64,000 nucleotides of DNA from an uncultured Arenicella sp. (GCA_938045295.1 CALINO010000012.1:1-64000); one strand, 5' to 3'. Shown: positions 1 to 10,235, counted from the stretch's first letter. A program made the numbers and translations. Notes: generated from the letters alone by a model not told the origin.

Positions 1-89
1 GTGAATGGCATTGTGAGCTTCTTGGTTCAGTAGTCACTCTTTGTTCCTCTTATACTCAACAGGTAGGTAAAATAAACTAGCAACTGGTT

Positions 90-689
90 TTAGCAATTGG
101 GTATTGGTGTGGTTTTGTTGCCTTTTAGCAGCTGCGCACGACCAGTGGCTGAGATTGTTATTTGGGTGCCAGCGCTTTCGCCCCGGTCGTCGCAAGCAGA
201 AAAAACAATTGAGGCACCGGCGTTAGATAACAGCCCGTTATTTTGAAAGCTAAAAAAGGTTTCTCCACCTAAGGCATTGATAACACCGCCTTGCGATTGA
301 ATATCAAATTGTCGAATTAATCGGTCATTGGCTGGATTGAAAACACCAACGCCAGCAATCGAGTTGAGCGCAGGTTGGTATATTAAAATTCCATTGCCCC
401 AATCATCGTCCGCACCATTACAAATGGGGTTATTAGCGCCCGCATTTAATGACGAGCACATCGATACGGGTATGCCAGAGGAAATGGCTTCATTACGAGC
501 CAATTGAAGCGCTTGATTGAATTCGCTGATGGGTATTTGTTGCCGGTTGTTCGCCAGCAGTGTGGTGAATGAAGGCAAAGCAAATGTGGCGATAACGGCA
601 ACGATGCCAATAGTTATAATAAGCTCAATTAGGTTAAAGCCCGAATTGAATTTGATTTTTCGCATTATTGAGTTGGAGCACTTGTTCAC
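90..689 (-). CDS. GspH/FimT-type pseudopilin
   Basis: This is a minor type IV pilin or type II secretion pseudopilin that would be processed by prepilin peptidase and inserted into a pilus or pseudopilus. The N-terminus shows a prepilin cleavage pattern, Gly then Phe with Glu at +5 (GFNLIELI), followed by a hydrophobic helix of about 20 residues. The rest is a soluble domain with Cys pairs, as in FimT/GspH proteins, and the length (199 aa) fits that family. The GTG start at 689 has an AGAG about 7 bases upstream. An ATG at 665 would give a shorter 9-residue leader and remains possible. No other pilus assembly gene is visible in the window, so the system it serves cannot be identified. Confidence 0.85.
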   Translation of the reverse strand: MNKCSNSIMRKIKFNSGFNLIELIITIGIVAVIATFALPSFTTLLANNRQQIPISEFNQALQLARNEAISSGIPVSMCSSLNAGANNPICNGADDDWGNGILIYQPALNSIAGVGVFNPANDRLIRQFDIQSQGGVINALGGETFFSFQNNGLLSNAGASIVFSACDDRGESAGTQITISATGRAQLLKGNKTTPIPNC

Positions 690-834
690 GTCAACACTCT
701 ATTTAAGTATAGTTACCTTAATTTAATTATATTAGAGGGCGCAAGTCAGTGGTAAATACGATGAACGGTCAATATGGCCGATTAAGTGGTGCATAATGCA
801 TGGAGTTAATGATTTTTGACATTGTTGGGGTGCT

Positions 835-1884
835 GTGACTATAAAAAGCGACGATATTCTTGTGCCTGAGCTGTGCCGAAATAGCTTTGTTTTGGCATTG
901 TTGGTGTATGAGCAATTGGCAATAAGTATTGCGTTCTTGTTTGTTAGCCAGAGCTTTGCTATTGAACGATATGCGTTTGTGTCGGTATATAGCCACATCT
1001 TATGCTTATTGGTGTTGGCGTGTCTTTGCCTTATTCGAGAAAAAATAAACCAACTGCCTAAACGCTTGGGCGTATGCGTTATTGTGTTGCTGATAAGTTT
1101 GGTTGGCCTGATCTTAGAGTTGCTAATTTTTGTGTTTTTACACACCGCCGAACCTTTATCTTCCTATTTGTTGAGTCAAAGCGCGGCCAGGCTGGCGGGC
1201 ATATTTCTGCTTTCGCTATTAATGGTGAGTTTTTTTAATACGTTGTCGGTACAGGTTGAGAACCGCAGCTCAGGGGTCAAGAATCATTATCAGGCTTTGC
1301 AAGCCCGCATCCGTCCGCACTTTCTATTTAATAGCCTGAACACCATTGCAGAGTTAACGCAGTTTGATAAAGATAGTGCTGAGCAGGCGATACAGTCGCT
1401 TTCAACGCTGTTTCGTGCAGGGCTCGGTGATATTGACAAATTGCACTCTATGGAAGATGAAATCAAGCTTTGCAAAGACTATTTGCAACTTGAGCGTTGG
1501 CGTTTGGGTGATAAATTGTGTGATTCTTGGCAGGTGAATGTGGCTGATCTTGGCAAATGGAAGGTGTCTAAGTTAATGTTGCAACCGTTAGTGGAAAATG
1601 CCGTTATTCATGGTGCCTTTGATACGGGGCATGTCAGTTTAAAGGTAGATGTTCGTGAAACAGAAGATGAACTGGCTATCTTGGTTGAGAATCAAGTTTC
1701 AGCGGCGAATAAGAGCCGCGTGAGTCATGATGGTAATGGAATGGCGATTGATAATATTCGCAGCCGTTTGCGGTTTTTATATGATGATAAGCACAAATTT
1801 AAAGTGCGCTCTGGTAACGATGTATACCAAGTATTCATTCGTATACCGAAGCTAACAGAACGAGAGTATGATTCGTTGTTATGA
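835..1884 (+). CDS. LytS/AlgZ-type sensor histidine kinase
   Basis: This is a membrane sensor kinase of the His_kinase (LytS/YehU/AlgZ) family. Four or more hydrophobic segments cover roughly residues 15-145. They are followed by the family H-box (RPHFLFNSLNTI, about residues 160-175) and an N-box (LQPLVENAVIHG) in the ATP-binding domain. The gene ends inside the start of the LytTR regulator gene (ATGA overlap), so the two form a translationally coupled two-component system. The GTG start is preceded by GGGG at close spacing. It resembles Pseudomonas AlgZ/FimS by architecture and partner, but the usual argH and hemC neighbours are absent, so the signal and targets are unknown. Confidence 0.9.
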   Translation: MTIKSDDILVPELCRNSFVLALLVYEQLAISIAFLFVSQSFAIERYAFVSVYSHILCLLVLACLCLIREKINQLPKRLGVCVIVLLISLVGLILELLIFVFLHTAEPLSSYLLSQSAARLAGIFLLSLLMVSFFNTLSVQVENRSSGVKNHYQALQARIRPHFLFNSLNTIAELTQFDKDSAEQAIQSLSTLFRAGLGDIDKLHSMEDEIKLCKDYLQLERWRLGDKLCDSWQVNVADLGKWKVSKLMLQPLVENAVIHGAFDTGHVSLKVDVRETEDELAILVENQVSAANKSRVSHDGNGMAIDNIRSRLRFLYDDKHKFKVRSGNDVYQVFIRIPKLTEREYDSLL

Positions 1885-2696
1885 CATTACGAGCGGTTAT
1901 TGTTGATGACGAGCCTTTGGCTCAAATGAGAATAAAAAGATTGCTTGTAGAGGCCGGTGGCATTGATGTGGTTGCAGTCGGAGAAAATGGTAAAGAGGCA
2001 ATCAGTTTGGTTGCAGAGTATGAACCCGATTTATTGTTTTTAGATATTCAAATGCCAATAATGAACGGTTTGCAGGCCGCTTATGACATAGCACAAAGGA
2101 ATAGCCCGCCAGCGATTATTTTCTGCACAGCGTACAATGAATTTACCTTAGAAGCATTTAAAACCAATGCCGTGGGTTACTTGCTAAAACCAATCAAACG
2201 AACTGAGCTATTAAATGCAATTGAAAACTCGGCCAAGGTAACAAAGGCTCAGCTTACCAGTTTGACCAGCGGTGATTTGGCGAGCAACGATTCAGAAAAT
2301 GGTTTAGTTGGCCAAATTGAAAATAATAGTTCGGTTAGTGGTAATGCTGAGGTCCCTGTTAATCAAAAAACTCTGTTGATACAAACGCAAAACAATATGG
2401 AGCGGTGGCCAGTGGACGCCTTTTTATATTTTCGGGTTGAAGGCAAATGCGTGGTTGCCGGTTTGCGAGAAGGCGGTGAGATGGTGGTTGACTATACCCT
2501 TAAGAGTTTGGAGCGCGATCTGGCCGATGTGTTTGTGCGAGTGCATCGGCAATCGCTGGTTAATTGCGGTGAGTTATCACGCCTGTTTCGCGATGAAAAT
2601 GGCCAAACCTGCGTTCAAATCAACGGTGTTGAATTGCCTTTTCCAGTAAGTCGCCGACATTTAGGTGAAGTGAAGCAATGTTTTATCAAAAACTAA
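1881..2696 (+). CDS. LytTR-family response regulator (AlgR-like)
   Basis: This is a cytoplasmic response regulator with an N-terminal receiver domain (about residues 3-120: acidic pocket DDE, phosphoacceptor Asp in LFLDIQMP, conserved Lys in LLKPIK). A Ser/Asn-rich linker leads to a C-terminal LytTR DNA-binding domain (about residues 170-270, including VHRQSLVN). It overlaps the kinase gene by four bases, so it is the cognate regulator. At 271 residues it is slightly longer than AlgR because of the linker. The downstream lipoprotein gene begins 19 bases inside this gene, so all three are probably cotranscribed. Targets are not shown by the sequence. Confidence 0.93.
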   Translation: MTLRAVIVDDEPLAQMRIKRLLVEAGGIDVVAVGENGKEAISLVAEYEPDLLFLDIQMPIMNGLQAAYDIAQRNSPPAIIFCTAYNEFTLEAFKTNAVGYLLKPIKRTELLNAIENSAKVTKAQLTSLTSGDLASNDSENGLVGQIENNSSVSGNAEVPVNQKTLLIQTQNNMERWPVDAFLYFRVEGKCVVAGLREGGEMVVDYTLKSLERDLADVFVRVHRQSLVNCGELSRLFRDENGQTCVQINGVELPFPVSRRHLGEVKQCFIKN

Positions 2697-3298
2697 TTAA
2701 GCTTGTTTTAATTGCGCTAGGTATTGGCCTGCTTGGGGCGTGTGCTAGTACCTCTCAGCCAAATAATACTCAAGATATTTGTCGGCTTTTTAGTGAAAAG
2801 CCTAAATGGTATAAAGCGGCGAAAAAAAGTACGCAAAAGTGGGGCGGAAACATTCAATTGCCGATGGCGATTATGTATCAAGAGTCGACTTTTCGGCGCA
2901 AAGCGAAGCCTAAGCGCAGTACTATTTTAGGGTTTATTCCGGGCAAACGCCCCAGCAATGCTTACGGTTATGCGCAGGCGTTAAAAAGCACGTGGGGTGA
3001 ATATGAGCGGGCGGTGGGGTCATCAAGTAAACGGCGTGATAATTTTGCTGATGCCTTTGATTTCATTCAGTGGTACATCAATAAGTCGCAAAAGCGTAAT
3101 GCTATTTCTAAATGGGACTATGACGCCCAATACCTTAATTACCATGAAGGGCAGGGTGGCTATTCGCGTGGTACGTACTTAAAAAAGCCATGGCTATTGA
3201 AAACCGCGGCGCGAGTAGAAGTGAGAGCCAAGCGTTATGGTTCTCAGTTGCTGACGTGTCAAGATCAGTTGAACCGTATGCGAACCGGTTGGTTTTAA
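2678..3298 (+). CDS. SLT-like transglycosylase lipoprotein
   Basis: This is a predicted outer-membrane lipoprotein with a lytic-transglycosylase-like fold. The N-terminus has a lipobox (LLGAC) after a hydrophobic segment. A catalytic-type Glu occurs in YQESTF, followed by AYGYAQ and an Asn-Tyr-His motif (YLNYHEGQGGY), which match the order of SLT motifs. Length is 206 aa. The start lies inside the response regulator gene in another frame, so translation is probably coupled. A role in peptidoglycan remodelling is inferred from the domain and from the linkage with a LytTR two-component system. The substrate has not been shown. Confidence 0.82.
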   Translation: MFYQKLIKLVLIALGIGLLGACASTSQPNNTQDICRLFSEKPKWYKAAKKSTQKWGGNIQLPMAIMYQESTFRRKAKPKRSTILGFIPGKRPSNAYGYAQALKSTWGEYERAVGSSSKRRDNFADAFDFIQWYINKSQKRNAISKWDYDAQYLNYHEGQGGYSRGTYLKKPWLLKTAARVEVRAKRYGSQLLTCQDQLNRMRTGWF

Positions 3299-3299
3299 C

Positions 3300-3325
3300 A
3301 AGAAGGCTTGCAAGTAAGCCTTCTT
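3300..3325. terminator. Terminator hairpin between the lipoprotein gene and gcvP
   Basis: A perfect 10-bp stem (AAGAAGGCTT / AAGCCTTCTT) with a 6-base loop starts directly after the lipoprotein stop codon. On the + strand it is followed by a modest T-rich tail (GTTATTGC). It lies between convergent genes and may act in both directions. Confidence 0.7.
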
Positions 3326-3373
3326 GTTATTGCTGTCCTTCTTGTTAGTACTGTGGATGATTCGATCGTTGAG

Positions 3374-6187
3374 TTATTCGTACTCACTCATCGACGGGCA
3401 GCTGCAAACCAAGTTTTTATCGCCATAGACATTGTCTATGCGACCCACAGGCGGCCAATATTTTACCGATTGGTCGGTGTGTTGGTCGGGGTGGCAGGCG
3501 GATAATCTTGAGTAGGGTGCGTCCAATTCATCATTAAGCACAAAGTGCGTGGTGTGAGGCGCATTGCTGAGTACGGAATTGTCACTCGCTACGTTGCCAT
3601 CGCGTACGTCTTCGTACTCGCTAAAAATACCTTGCATGGCGCGGCAGAAACGGTCTAACTCAGCGCGCGATTCGCTTTCGGTGGGTTCAATCATGAGTGT
3701 GCCCGGTACCGGAAAGCTCATGGTGGGTGCGTGAAAACCGTAATCGATTAAGCGCTTGGCAATATCGTCCACACTCACGCCATTCTCTTTCATTGGCCGT
3801 GTGTCAATAATGCATTCATGCGCTACTAAGCCTGATTCGCCGGTGAACAAAATAGGGTAATTATCTTTCAGTTTATGGGCGATGTAGTTGGCGCTTAAAA
3901 TGGCTACCTGAGTGGCTTTGCGTAAGCCTTCGGCGCCCATCATGCGTATGTACATCCACGAAATAGGTAAGATGCTGGCGCTGCCATACGGTGCGGCGCT
4001 AATGAGTGCGCCAATGCGCGAGGCATCCACGCCGTCTTTTGGCATATACGGAGCAAGGTGCTTGCCTACGCCCACTGGGCCAACACCCGGGCCGCCACCG
4101 CCGTGCGGTATGCAAAAGGTTTTATGTAAATTTAAATGCGAAACATCGCCACCAAATTTTCCGGGTTGTGCCACGCCCACTAAGGCGTTTAAGTTAGCGC
4201 CGTCGATGTAAACTTGCCCACCGGCGGCGTGAACCGCGTCACACACTTTGGTAACGTCTTTTTCAAACACACCGTGAGTTGAGGGGTAGGTGATCATAAT
4301 GGCGGCGATTTTGCCGTCGTTAGCGGCGATTTTTTCTTGTAAATCAACTAAGTCAACATTGCCACGCTCATCGCATTTCACCACCACCACTCGCATGTTG
4401 GCCATTTGCGCACTGGCCGGATTGGTGCCGTGAGCCGAGCTGGGTATCAGGCAGATGTCGCGCTCGGTTTCCCCGTTGGCTTCATGGTATGCCTTGATCG
4501 CCAATAGGCCAGCGTATTCGCCTTGAGAGCCTGCGTTCGGTTGCAGTGACATGGCGTCATAGCCAGTGCACGCACACAGCATTTCTTCAAGCTGGGCAAT
4601 CATCTCACGATAGCCTTGAGTTTGGTCTAATGGTGCAAATGGGTGAATGCTGGAAAACTCAGGCCACGTAACCGGCGTCATTTCAGACGCGGCATTGAGT
4701 TTCATGGTGCATGAACCTAATGGAATCATTGCTCGGTCTAGCGCAATGTCTTTTTCAGACAGTTTGCGCAAGTAGCGCATCATTTGCGTTTCACTGTGGT
4801 AGGCGTGAAACACTTCTTGCGTTAAATAATGATCGCTTCGTTGTAAATTTTCATCAATGGCACTCGCCAATTCAACGTCGTCATCTTGATGGCCAATGCA
4901 TTTTAATAGCGCATTTAAGTCATCGTCAGTGCAGGTTTCATCGAACGCAACAGACAGCGTTTGGCCGTCGCGCTGGTTCAAATTGTAGCCTGCGGTTAGG
5001 GCTTTTTCGGCAATGGCTGAGGCGTCAACATTACGTAACGTAACCGTATCGAACACAGTATTGTCGCAGTTCAAGCCCAGCTTGCTTGCTTGTGCCGCAA
5101 AGGTGCGAGCTAAAATATTGGTTCTTTGCGCCGTGGCACGCAGCCTTTTAGGGCCTTGGTAGCAGGCGTATAAGGTGGCCATAATCGCCAGCAATGCTTG
5201 AGCGGTGCAGATATTGGACGTGGCTTTTTCTCGGCGAATGTGTTGCTCACGCGTTTGTAATGCCAAGCGGTAAGCGGACTGGCCATGCACGTCAATCGAT
5301 TGGCCTACCAAACGCCCTGGCATTGAACGTTTGTATTTGTCTTTCACGGCAAAAAAACCGGCATGCGGGCCGCCAAACCCTAAGGGCACGCCAAAGCGTT
5401 GTGAGTTACCCACCACAATATCAGCGCCCAGTTCGCCTGGCGATTTCAGCATGGTTAAGGCTAGAAGGTCACTGGCCATAATCACCAACGCGCCGTTGTC
5501 ATGGGCAGCGCTCGCCAGTTGAGTTAACTCTTTTACGGTGCCGTAAGTGTCGGGGTATTGAATTAAAGTGGCAAACACATCGTCCCAGTTGGCTACGGGC
5601 TCGCTCTCATCAAACAGAATGAGCTCAATGCCAAGTGGTGCCGCGCGAGTGTTTAAAATTTCTAAGGTTTGTGGATGGCAATGTTTAGAGACTAAGCACT
5701 TGTTACGTTTGCCTTTAAGGGCGCGGTGCGCCAAGGTTAAGGCTTCGCCTGCCGCCGTGCCTTCATCAAGCAATGAGGCGTTGGCAATGTCCATGCCGGT
5801 GAGCTCACTGATCATGGTTTGAAAGTAAAACAACACTTCTAATCGGCCTTGCGAAATTTCTGGCTGATACGGCGTATACGCGGTATACCACGCTGGGTTT
5901 TCCATCACATTGCGTAAAATAACCTTCGGCGTAATGGTGTTGTAGTAGCCTTGGCCAATCAGTGATTTAACCACTTGGTTTTTACTGGCAATGGCCTTTA
6001 GCTCGGCCAGCGCTTGCTCTTCTGTGAGCGGCTTGTCTAACGCTAAAGGGCTATTGTCGGCAATGCTTTCGGGCACAACATCGTCAGTCAGTGCATCCAA
6101 AGAAGAATAACCAAGCTCGTTTAGCATGTCTTGGATGTCTTGCTCACTAAGGCCAATGTGGCGGTCGGCAAATTCAGAGTGGTTCAT
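3374..6187 (-). CDS. gcvP: Glycine dehydrogenase (decarboxylating), P-protein
   Basis: This is the PLP-dependent P-protein of the glycine cleavage system. It decarboxylates glycine and passes the aminomethyl group to lipoyl-H-protein. It is a full-length, single-chain bacterial type (937 aa) with two homologous halves. The PLP lysine lies near residue 689 in [17 protein letters not shown]. It follows gcvT on the same strand after 117 bases and shares the untranslated motif GAGCACAAT just upstream of its ATG with gcvT. The H-protein gene that usually accompanies these two is not between them or anywhere in the window. Expression is probably glycine-dependent through the riboswitch ahead of gcvT. 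Confidence 0.97.
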   Translation of the reverse strand: MNHSEFADRHIGLSEQDIQDMLNELGYSSLDALTDDVVPESIADNSPLALDKPLTEEQALAELKAIASKNQVVKSLIGQGYYNTITPKVILRNVMENPAWYTAYTPYQPEISQGRLEVLFYFQTMISELTGMDIANASLLDEGTAAGEALTLAHRALKGKRNKCLVSKHCHPQTLEILNTRAAPLGIELILFDESEPVANWDDVFATLIQYPDTYGTVKELTQLASAAHDNGALVIMASDLLALTMLKSPGELGADIVVGNSQRFGVPLGFGGPHAGFFAVKDKYKRSMPGRLVGQSIDVHGQSAYRLALQTREQHIRREKATSNICTAQALLAIMATLYACYQGPKRLRATAQRTNILARTFAAQASKLGLNCDNTVFDTVTLRNVDASAIAEKALTAGYNLNQRDGQTLSVAFDETCTDDDLNALLKCIGHQDDDVELASAIDENLQRSDHYLTQEVFHAYHSETQMMRYLRKLSEKDIALDRAMIPLGSCTMKLNAASEMTPVTWPEFSSIHPFAPLDQTQGYREMIAQLEEMLCACTGYDAMSLQPNAGSQGEYAGLLAIKAYHEANGETERDICLIPSSAHGTNPASAQMANMRVVVVKCDERGNVDLVDLQEKIAANDGKIAAIMITYPSTHGVFEKDVTKVCDAVHAAGGQVYIDGANLNALVGVAQPGKFGGDVSHLNLHKTFCIPHGGGGPGVGPVGVGKHLAPYMPKDGVDASRIGALISAAPYGSASILPISWMYIRMMGAEGLRKATQVAILSANYIAHKLKDNYPILFTGESGLVAHECIIDTRPMKENGVSVDDIAKRLIDYGFHAPTMSFPVPGTLMIEPTESESRAELDRFCRAMQGIFSEYEDVRDGNVASDNSVLSNAPHTTHFVLNDELDAPYSRLSACHPDQHTDQSVKYWPPVGRIDNVYGDKNLVCSCPSMSEYE

Positions 6188-6310
6188 AATATTGTGCTCG
6201 TATTTGTTGCTCGAAAGTGTGTGGTGTCTAAAATCAATTGCTCAGTGCTAAATATTCAGCGGCTAGGTTTTAGGTGCTGGTCTTAGGTGGCAAAATTCTA
6301 GATGGATGGT

Positions 6311-7393
6311 TTAGATGAACGGGTAATTGGCAACGCGGGCGGTAAGGCGCTTATTGCGAATGGCGATACTCACGGCATCGCCCAGTGTTAACTTGGCGCT
6401 GGCATCAATGCGAGCCAGTGCAATTGATTTTTCCAGTGTGGGCGAGAAAGTGCCACTGGTGATTTCGCCAATTTTCTGTTCGTCAATGAAAATCTCTTGG
6501 TGGCTGCGCAACACGCCGCGATCTTCAAGTATTAACCCAATCATGGCAAAGCGTTCAGTGTCCGCCAGTTTAGACTTACCAATAAAGTCACGGTCATCAT
6601 GCATGCTAAGGGTCCACTGCAGACCCGAGTCTACTGGTGTATGGTCTTCGTCAAGGTCGTTGCCATACAATGCCATGCCAGCCTCAAGACGCAGCGTATC
6701 GCGTGCGCCTAAGCCGCAAGGTTGAACACCGGCTTTTAACAGTGCTTGCCAAAGTTGGTTGGCGTAATCGGCTTGCACAATAAACTCCAAACCGTCTTCG
6801 CCGGTATAGCCGGTGCGGCCAACAAAGTGTTGTTCGTGAAAACCGCCTTGAAAGCGCTTAAGTTGGCCAATGTTATTAGCAAAGTCATTGTCACCGGAGT
6901 TTTCCAACATCTCGCAAGTGGTTTTAATGGCGTTTGGCCCTTGAACGGCAATTAAAGCCAGTTCTGGCTTTTCGGTGATCTCAACCGAAAATGCCGCAGC
7001 GTGTTTATGCAGCCACGCCATGTCTTTTTCATTGGTGCTTGCATTAGTCACAAGGCGAACGTGTTGTGGGGTGAGGTAATAAGCAATTAAATCATCAATC
7101 ACTCCGCCGTTGTCGTTCAGCATGCAGCTGTACAGTGCTTTGCCCGGTTTTGAGGTGACCTTTTGAATGTCGTTGGCAAGTATCTTTTCTAAAAATGGCA
7201 GCGTGTCTTGGCCGGTAACGTCAGAAACGGTCATGTGCGACACATCAAACATGCCGCAATCTTTGCGCACTGCGTGGTGTTCTTCAACTTGCGAGCCGTA
7301 ATTAACCGGCAAAGCCCAGCCGCCAAAGTCTACAATTTTGGCATTAAGATCTTGGTGTTGTTGGTATAACGGAGTTTTATTCAGCTCGCTCAT
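6311..7393 (-). CDS. gcvT: Aminomethyltransferase, T-protein
   Basis: This is the T-protein of the glycine cleavage system. It transfers the methylene group from aminomethyl-H-protein to tetrahydrofolate and releases ammonia. The N-terminal folate-binding half includes DFGGWALPVNYG and FDVSHM, and the C-terminal barrel contains RDTLRLEAGMALYG. I chose the ATG at 7393 (360 aa); the reading frame extends five codons further to a TTG without support. GAGCACAAT directly precedes this ATG and also the gcvP ATG. The gene lies about 475 nt downstream of the predicted transcription start, with a tandem glycine riboswitch in the leader. Confidence 0.96.
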   Translation of the reverse strand: MSELNKTPLYQQHQDLNAKIVDFGGWALPVNYGSQVEEHHAVRKDCGMFDVSHMTVSDVTGQDTLPFLEKILANDIQKVTSKPGKALYSCMLNDNGGVIDDLIAYYLTPQHVRLVTNASTNEKDMAWLHKHAAAFSVEITEKPELALIAVQGPNAIKTTCEMLENSGDNDFANNIGQLKRFQGGFHEQHFVGRTGYTGEDGLEFIVQADYANQLWQALLKAGVQPCGLGARDTLRLEAGMALYGNDLDEDHTPVDSGLQWTLSMHDDRDFIGKSKLADTERFAMIGLILEDRGVLRSHQEIFIDEQKIGEITSGTFSPTLEKSIALARIDASAKLTLGDAVSIAIRNKRLTARVANYPFI

Positions 7394-7623
7394 ATTGTGC
7401 TCTAACAAAGTCAGTGTTGCTTAAAATTGTGCTTAAAGTGATGGTGCTCAAATTAATGCCATCCTTGACTGAGCGTTTGAGCTGGCAACGAGCTTACAGT
7501 CGTTGCTTAAGCAATACCTAACGGCACAGGGCAGATGAACGTATGTTCCGTATGGTGTGCACTGGTGGTGACAGATCGGCTTTAAACCGCACTGGCACAT
7601 ACCATTAAACACACAATACTTAT

Positions 7624-7862
7624 CTGCTCCTCTGTCCGGGTACCTGAAAGATTACCTCTTCGGTGGTTCATCATTGCCTCGCAGTTGTGCGCATGTGTTA
7701 TGCGTTGCAAGGCTGGCGAACACTCTCCAGAGACAACTTGATGAATGTGAGTTTAAATCACATTATCTTCTCCACGGTCCATTTGCCTGAGCGGTTGCGA
7801 GCACGTTGCGCCTTCGGCGGGCAGCCTGAGTAAAATAAGCCGCCACTCTCCCATGGAGGGGT
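7624..7862 (-). promoter_or_regulatory. Tandem glycine riboswitch (two aptamers)
   Basis: Read on the minus strand, aptamer 1 (7862 to about 7767) has GGGAGAGTGGC, GCCGAAGGCGCAA and CTCAGGCAAATGGACCG. Aptamer 2 (about 7737 to 7624) has TGGAGAGTGTTCGCC, ACCGAAGAGGTAA and TCAGGTACCCGGACAGAGG. These are the conserved gcvT-type glycine aptamer elements in the right order, with a linker of about 30 nt. The element sits in the leader of gcvT-gcvP and starts only a few bases after the predicted transcription start. The expression platform (7394-7623) was not resolved. Confidence 0.95.
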
Positions 7863-7874
7863 AGTTGCGGGGCG

Positions 7875-7880
7875 ATTATA
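7875..7880 (-). promoter_or_regulatory. gcvT-gcvP promoter -10 element
   Basis: On the minus strand a consensus TATAAT lies about 13 bases before the first riboswitch aptamer, so transcription would begin near 7868. No good -35 hexamer is seen at 17 bp, so activator help is possible. Confidence 0.6.
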
Positions 7881-8081
7881 ACCCACTATGTTGCTGTTGG
7901 GCTAGCGTGGTAAAGCAAACTGTGGCTCATGAAGGTTCAAGGCTGGTACAGCATGGAACGATAGTGTATAACGCCAAAATAGCATTATTGTAAGCAGCGT
8001 TGATGTACGGTTTTTCACTTCTATTATCAACAGGCTCCGTGTTTTAGACTGCTGCTGGAAAATTAATTACGAGAATTAAAA

Positions 8082-9185
8082 ATGTACAAACATTGCGATG
8101 CAGGTGCGTTGGCATCTCAGCAGATTAAGCAACTAATCGCTGATGGCGTTATTGGCTTGGCGAACCAGCCTGATGCCGACCAAATTCAGCCGGCCAGTTT
8201 AGATCTTCGCTTAGGAGCTACTGCCTATCGGGTACGTTCCTCATTCTTGCCGGGTAAAGAGCGTACGGTTGCTGAGTGTTTGGATAACATGACCATGCAC
8301 AGCGTTGACTTGAGTCAGGGTGCGGTGTTGGAAAAGTCGTGTGTGTACATTGTGCCGCTGCAAGAAAGCTTGAACTTGCCAGCGCATTTATCAGCCGCTG
8401 GTAACCCCAAAAGTTCGACTGGCCGTTTGGATGTGTTCACTCGTTTGATTACCGATCATGGTATTGAGTTTGAGCAAGTTCCGGCGGGTTATCAAGGCCC
8501 GTTATACGCTGAAATTGCGCCGTTAACGTTCAGCGTATTGGTGCGTGAAGGTTCTCGTTTATCGCAACTTCGTTTACGTTCGGGTGTTTCTTCGATCAGT
8601 GATGCAGCGCATTTAGACTTACAAAATGAGCAGCGTTTGGTTGACCGAGAGCTGTCTGAGTCTCAGGTCAAAAACGGCGTGCCGGTGAGTGTGGATTTAT
8701 GTGGTGATAAAAACACCGGTTTGATTGGTTATCGTGCCAAACGGCATTCGGGTGTGGTGGACATGGATAAACCAGCGGCGCATAAAATGGCCGATTATTG
8801 GGAACCCCTTTATGCCAGTTCAAAGCAGCTGATTCTTGATCCTGGTGAGTTTTATATTTTGGTGTCTAAAGAGGCCGTGCATGTGCCGTTTGATTACGCG
8901 GCCGAAATGGTGGCGTATGATACGCTAGTGGGCGAGTTTAGAGTGCACTACGCGGGCTTTTTCGACCCCGGGTTTGGTGCGCCAGAAGCCGGCGGCCTAG
9001 GTTCAAAGGCGGTGTTAGAAGTACGCTCTTTTGATGTGCCATTTTTATTGGAGGATGGCCAGAACGTGGGGCGTTTGGTGTACGAGAAAATGCTGCAAAC
9101 GCCAGATCGCATCTATGGCCAAGGAGTGCCGTCAAACTATCAAGCGCAAGGGTTAAAGCTGTCAAAACACTTTGTTACAGATTAG
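8082..9185 (+). CDS. dcd: 2'-deoxycytidine 5'-triphosphate deaminase (two-domain type)
   Basis: This enzyme deaminates dCTP toward dUTP for thymidylate synthesis. The protein is 367 aa, about twice the E. coli Dcd length, and shows two dUTPase-fold halves. The N-terminal half carries IQPASLDLRLG and GNPKSSTGRLDVFTR. The C-terminal half carries PGEFYILVSKEAVHVP, DPGFG and VGRLVYEKM. This double-domain form is known mainly from alphaproteobacteria and some gammaproteobacteria. The ATG follows a weak GAG-containing Shine-Dalgarno. It is transcribed away from gcvT and stands alone, converging on cmoB. Confidence 0.93.
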   Translation: MYKHCDAGALASQQIKQLIADGVIGLANQPDADQIQPASLDLRLGATAYRVRSSFLPGKERTVAECLDNMTMHSVDLSQGAVLEKSCVYIVPLQESLNLPAHLSAAGNPKSSTGRLDVFTRLITDHGIEFEQVPAGYQGPLYAEIAPLTFSVLVREGSRLSQLRLRSGVSSISDAAHLDLQNEQRLVDRELSESQVKNGVPVSVDLCGDKNTGLIGYRAKRHSGVVDMDKPAAHKMADYWEPLYASSKQLILDPGEFYILVSKEAVHVPFDYAAEMVAYDTLVGEFRVHYAGFFDPGFGAPEAGGLGSKAVLEVRSFDVPFLLEDGQNVGRLVYEKMLQTPDRIYGQGVPSNYQAQGLKLSKHFVTD

Positions 9186-9230
9186 GCGGCATTGCTGATC
9201 AGTTTCTATTGGTTCTGGGTCGCTAAGGGC

Positions 9231-10235
9231 TTATTTCTGCGCGATAAAAATGCCGCGTTTGGGGGCTGGGTAGCCTTCGATGGTTTTGGTGATGTCATTG
9301 GGGTCTAAAAACTCTTTTAATGAGTGAAACTGCATCCAGTCGGTGCTGCGTTGTTCTTCTAATGAGGTTGTGTTTTGATCAACGCAGCGGGCGTTTTTAA
9401 ACCCGGCCTCATTCAGCAAACTGAGTGTTTTTTCCACCGTGGTGATGCTCCATACATTGCGCATTTGAGCGTACCGTTCTTCGGGTTGCAAAATGCCGCC
9501 GTTAGCCTCGTCGACTATTAACGTTTCTAATACTATTTCACCGCCGTCTTTTAACAGCCCTTTCAGTTCTAAAATATGATTGATGGGGTTGCGGCGATGG
9601 TAAAGCACACCCATTGAAAAGACGGTGTCAAACACGCTGAGGTTGGTTGGCATGTCTTCAATGCCAATAGGCAGGAAGTCAAAACGAGAGTCTTGTGCGT
9701 ATTTTTGTATGGCGTTGTACTGCATTAAAAAGCGTGCGCTAGGGTCAATGCCCAGTACGTAGTCCGCACCATCGCCCAGCATGCGCCAGCAGTGGTAGCC
9801 TGTGCCGCAACCCACGTCCAGTACTTTTCGTCCTGTTAAGGAGCTGATGTGCGGCATGACTCGTTGCCACTTCCAATCAGAGCGCCACTCTGTGTCTATA
9901 AAGGTATCAAAGACTTGATAAGGGCCTTTGCGCCACGGTTTTAATCCAAATAAAGCGTCGTGCAGCTGTTTGCGTTGCGTTGCATCTAGCTTGTCAGTGT
10001 TGCCGATTTGAATGGCGTCTTGATCGAGCCTGATTTGGTCGGCTTCAATCGAAGGCAAGGCATCAAGAAACGTTTGCCATTTAGGTAGGTCGCCATGGCG
10101 TTGAGGGTTGGCACGCTCGGCGATGCGCTCAGCAAAATGTGAGTGGTGCGCTTGAAATTCTGGGCGAGCGAAAAAGCGTTCAACGTGTGGCAAAAAGGGG
10201 CGTGTCTGTGCCGGCAGCAAGGGTGATGAAGCCAT
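9231..10235 (-). CDS. cmoB: tRNA U34 carboxymethyltransferase CmoB
   Basis: CmoB transfers the carboxymethyl group from carboxy-SAM to 5-hydroxyuridine at tRNA position 34, forming cmo5U wobble nucleosides. The protein (334 aa) has an N-terminal extension followed by a Rossmann methyltransferase core. The core shows the SAM motif DVGCGTGYHCWRML, GIDPS, and the CmoB-characteristic FSMGVLYHRRNP. It lies three bases downstream of cmoA on the same strand, which supplies its unusual cofactor, so the pair forms an operon. Confidence 0.97.
   Translation of the reverse strand: MASSPLLPAQTRPFLPHVERFFARPEFQAHHSHFAERIAERANPQRHGDLPKWQTFLDALPSIEADQIRLDQDAIQIGNTDKLDATQRKQLHDALFGLKPWRKGPYQVFDTFIDTEWRSDWKWQRVMPHISSLTGRKVLDVGCGTGYHCWRMLGDGADYVLGIDPSARFLMQYNAIQKYAQDSRFDFLPIGIEDMPTNLSVFDTVFSMGVLYHRRNPINHILELKGLLKDGGEIVLETLIVDEANGGILQPEERYAQMRNVWSITTVEKTLSLLNEAGFKNARCVDQNTTSLEEQRSTDWMQFHSLKEFLDPNDITKTIEGYPAPKRGIFIAQK

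Noticed and set aside
1-89. Possible gene end at the left edge
   Set aside because: No frame with recognisable protein sequence could be read in these 89 bases.
732-1145. Minus-strand open frame overlapping the sensor kinase gene
   Set aside because: It has no recognisable domain or start signal, and it lies opposite a clear histidine kinase gene.
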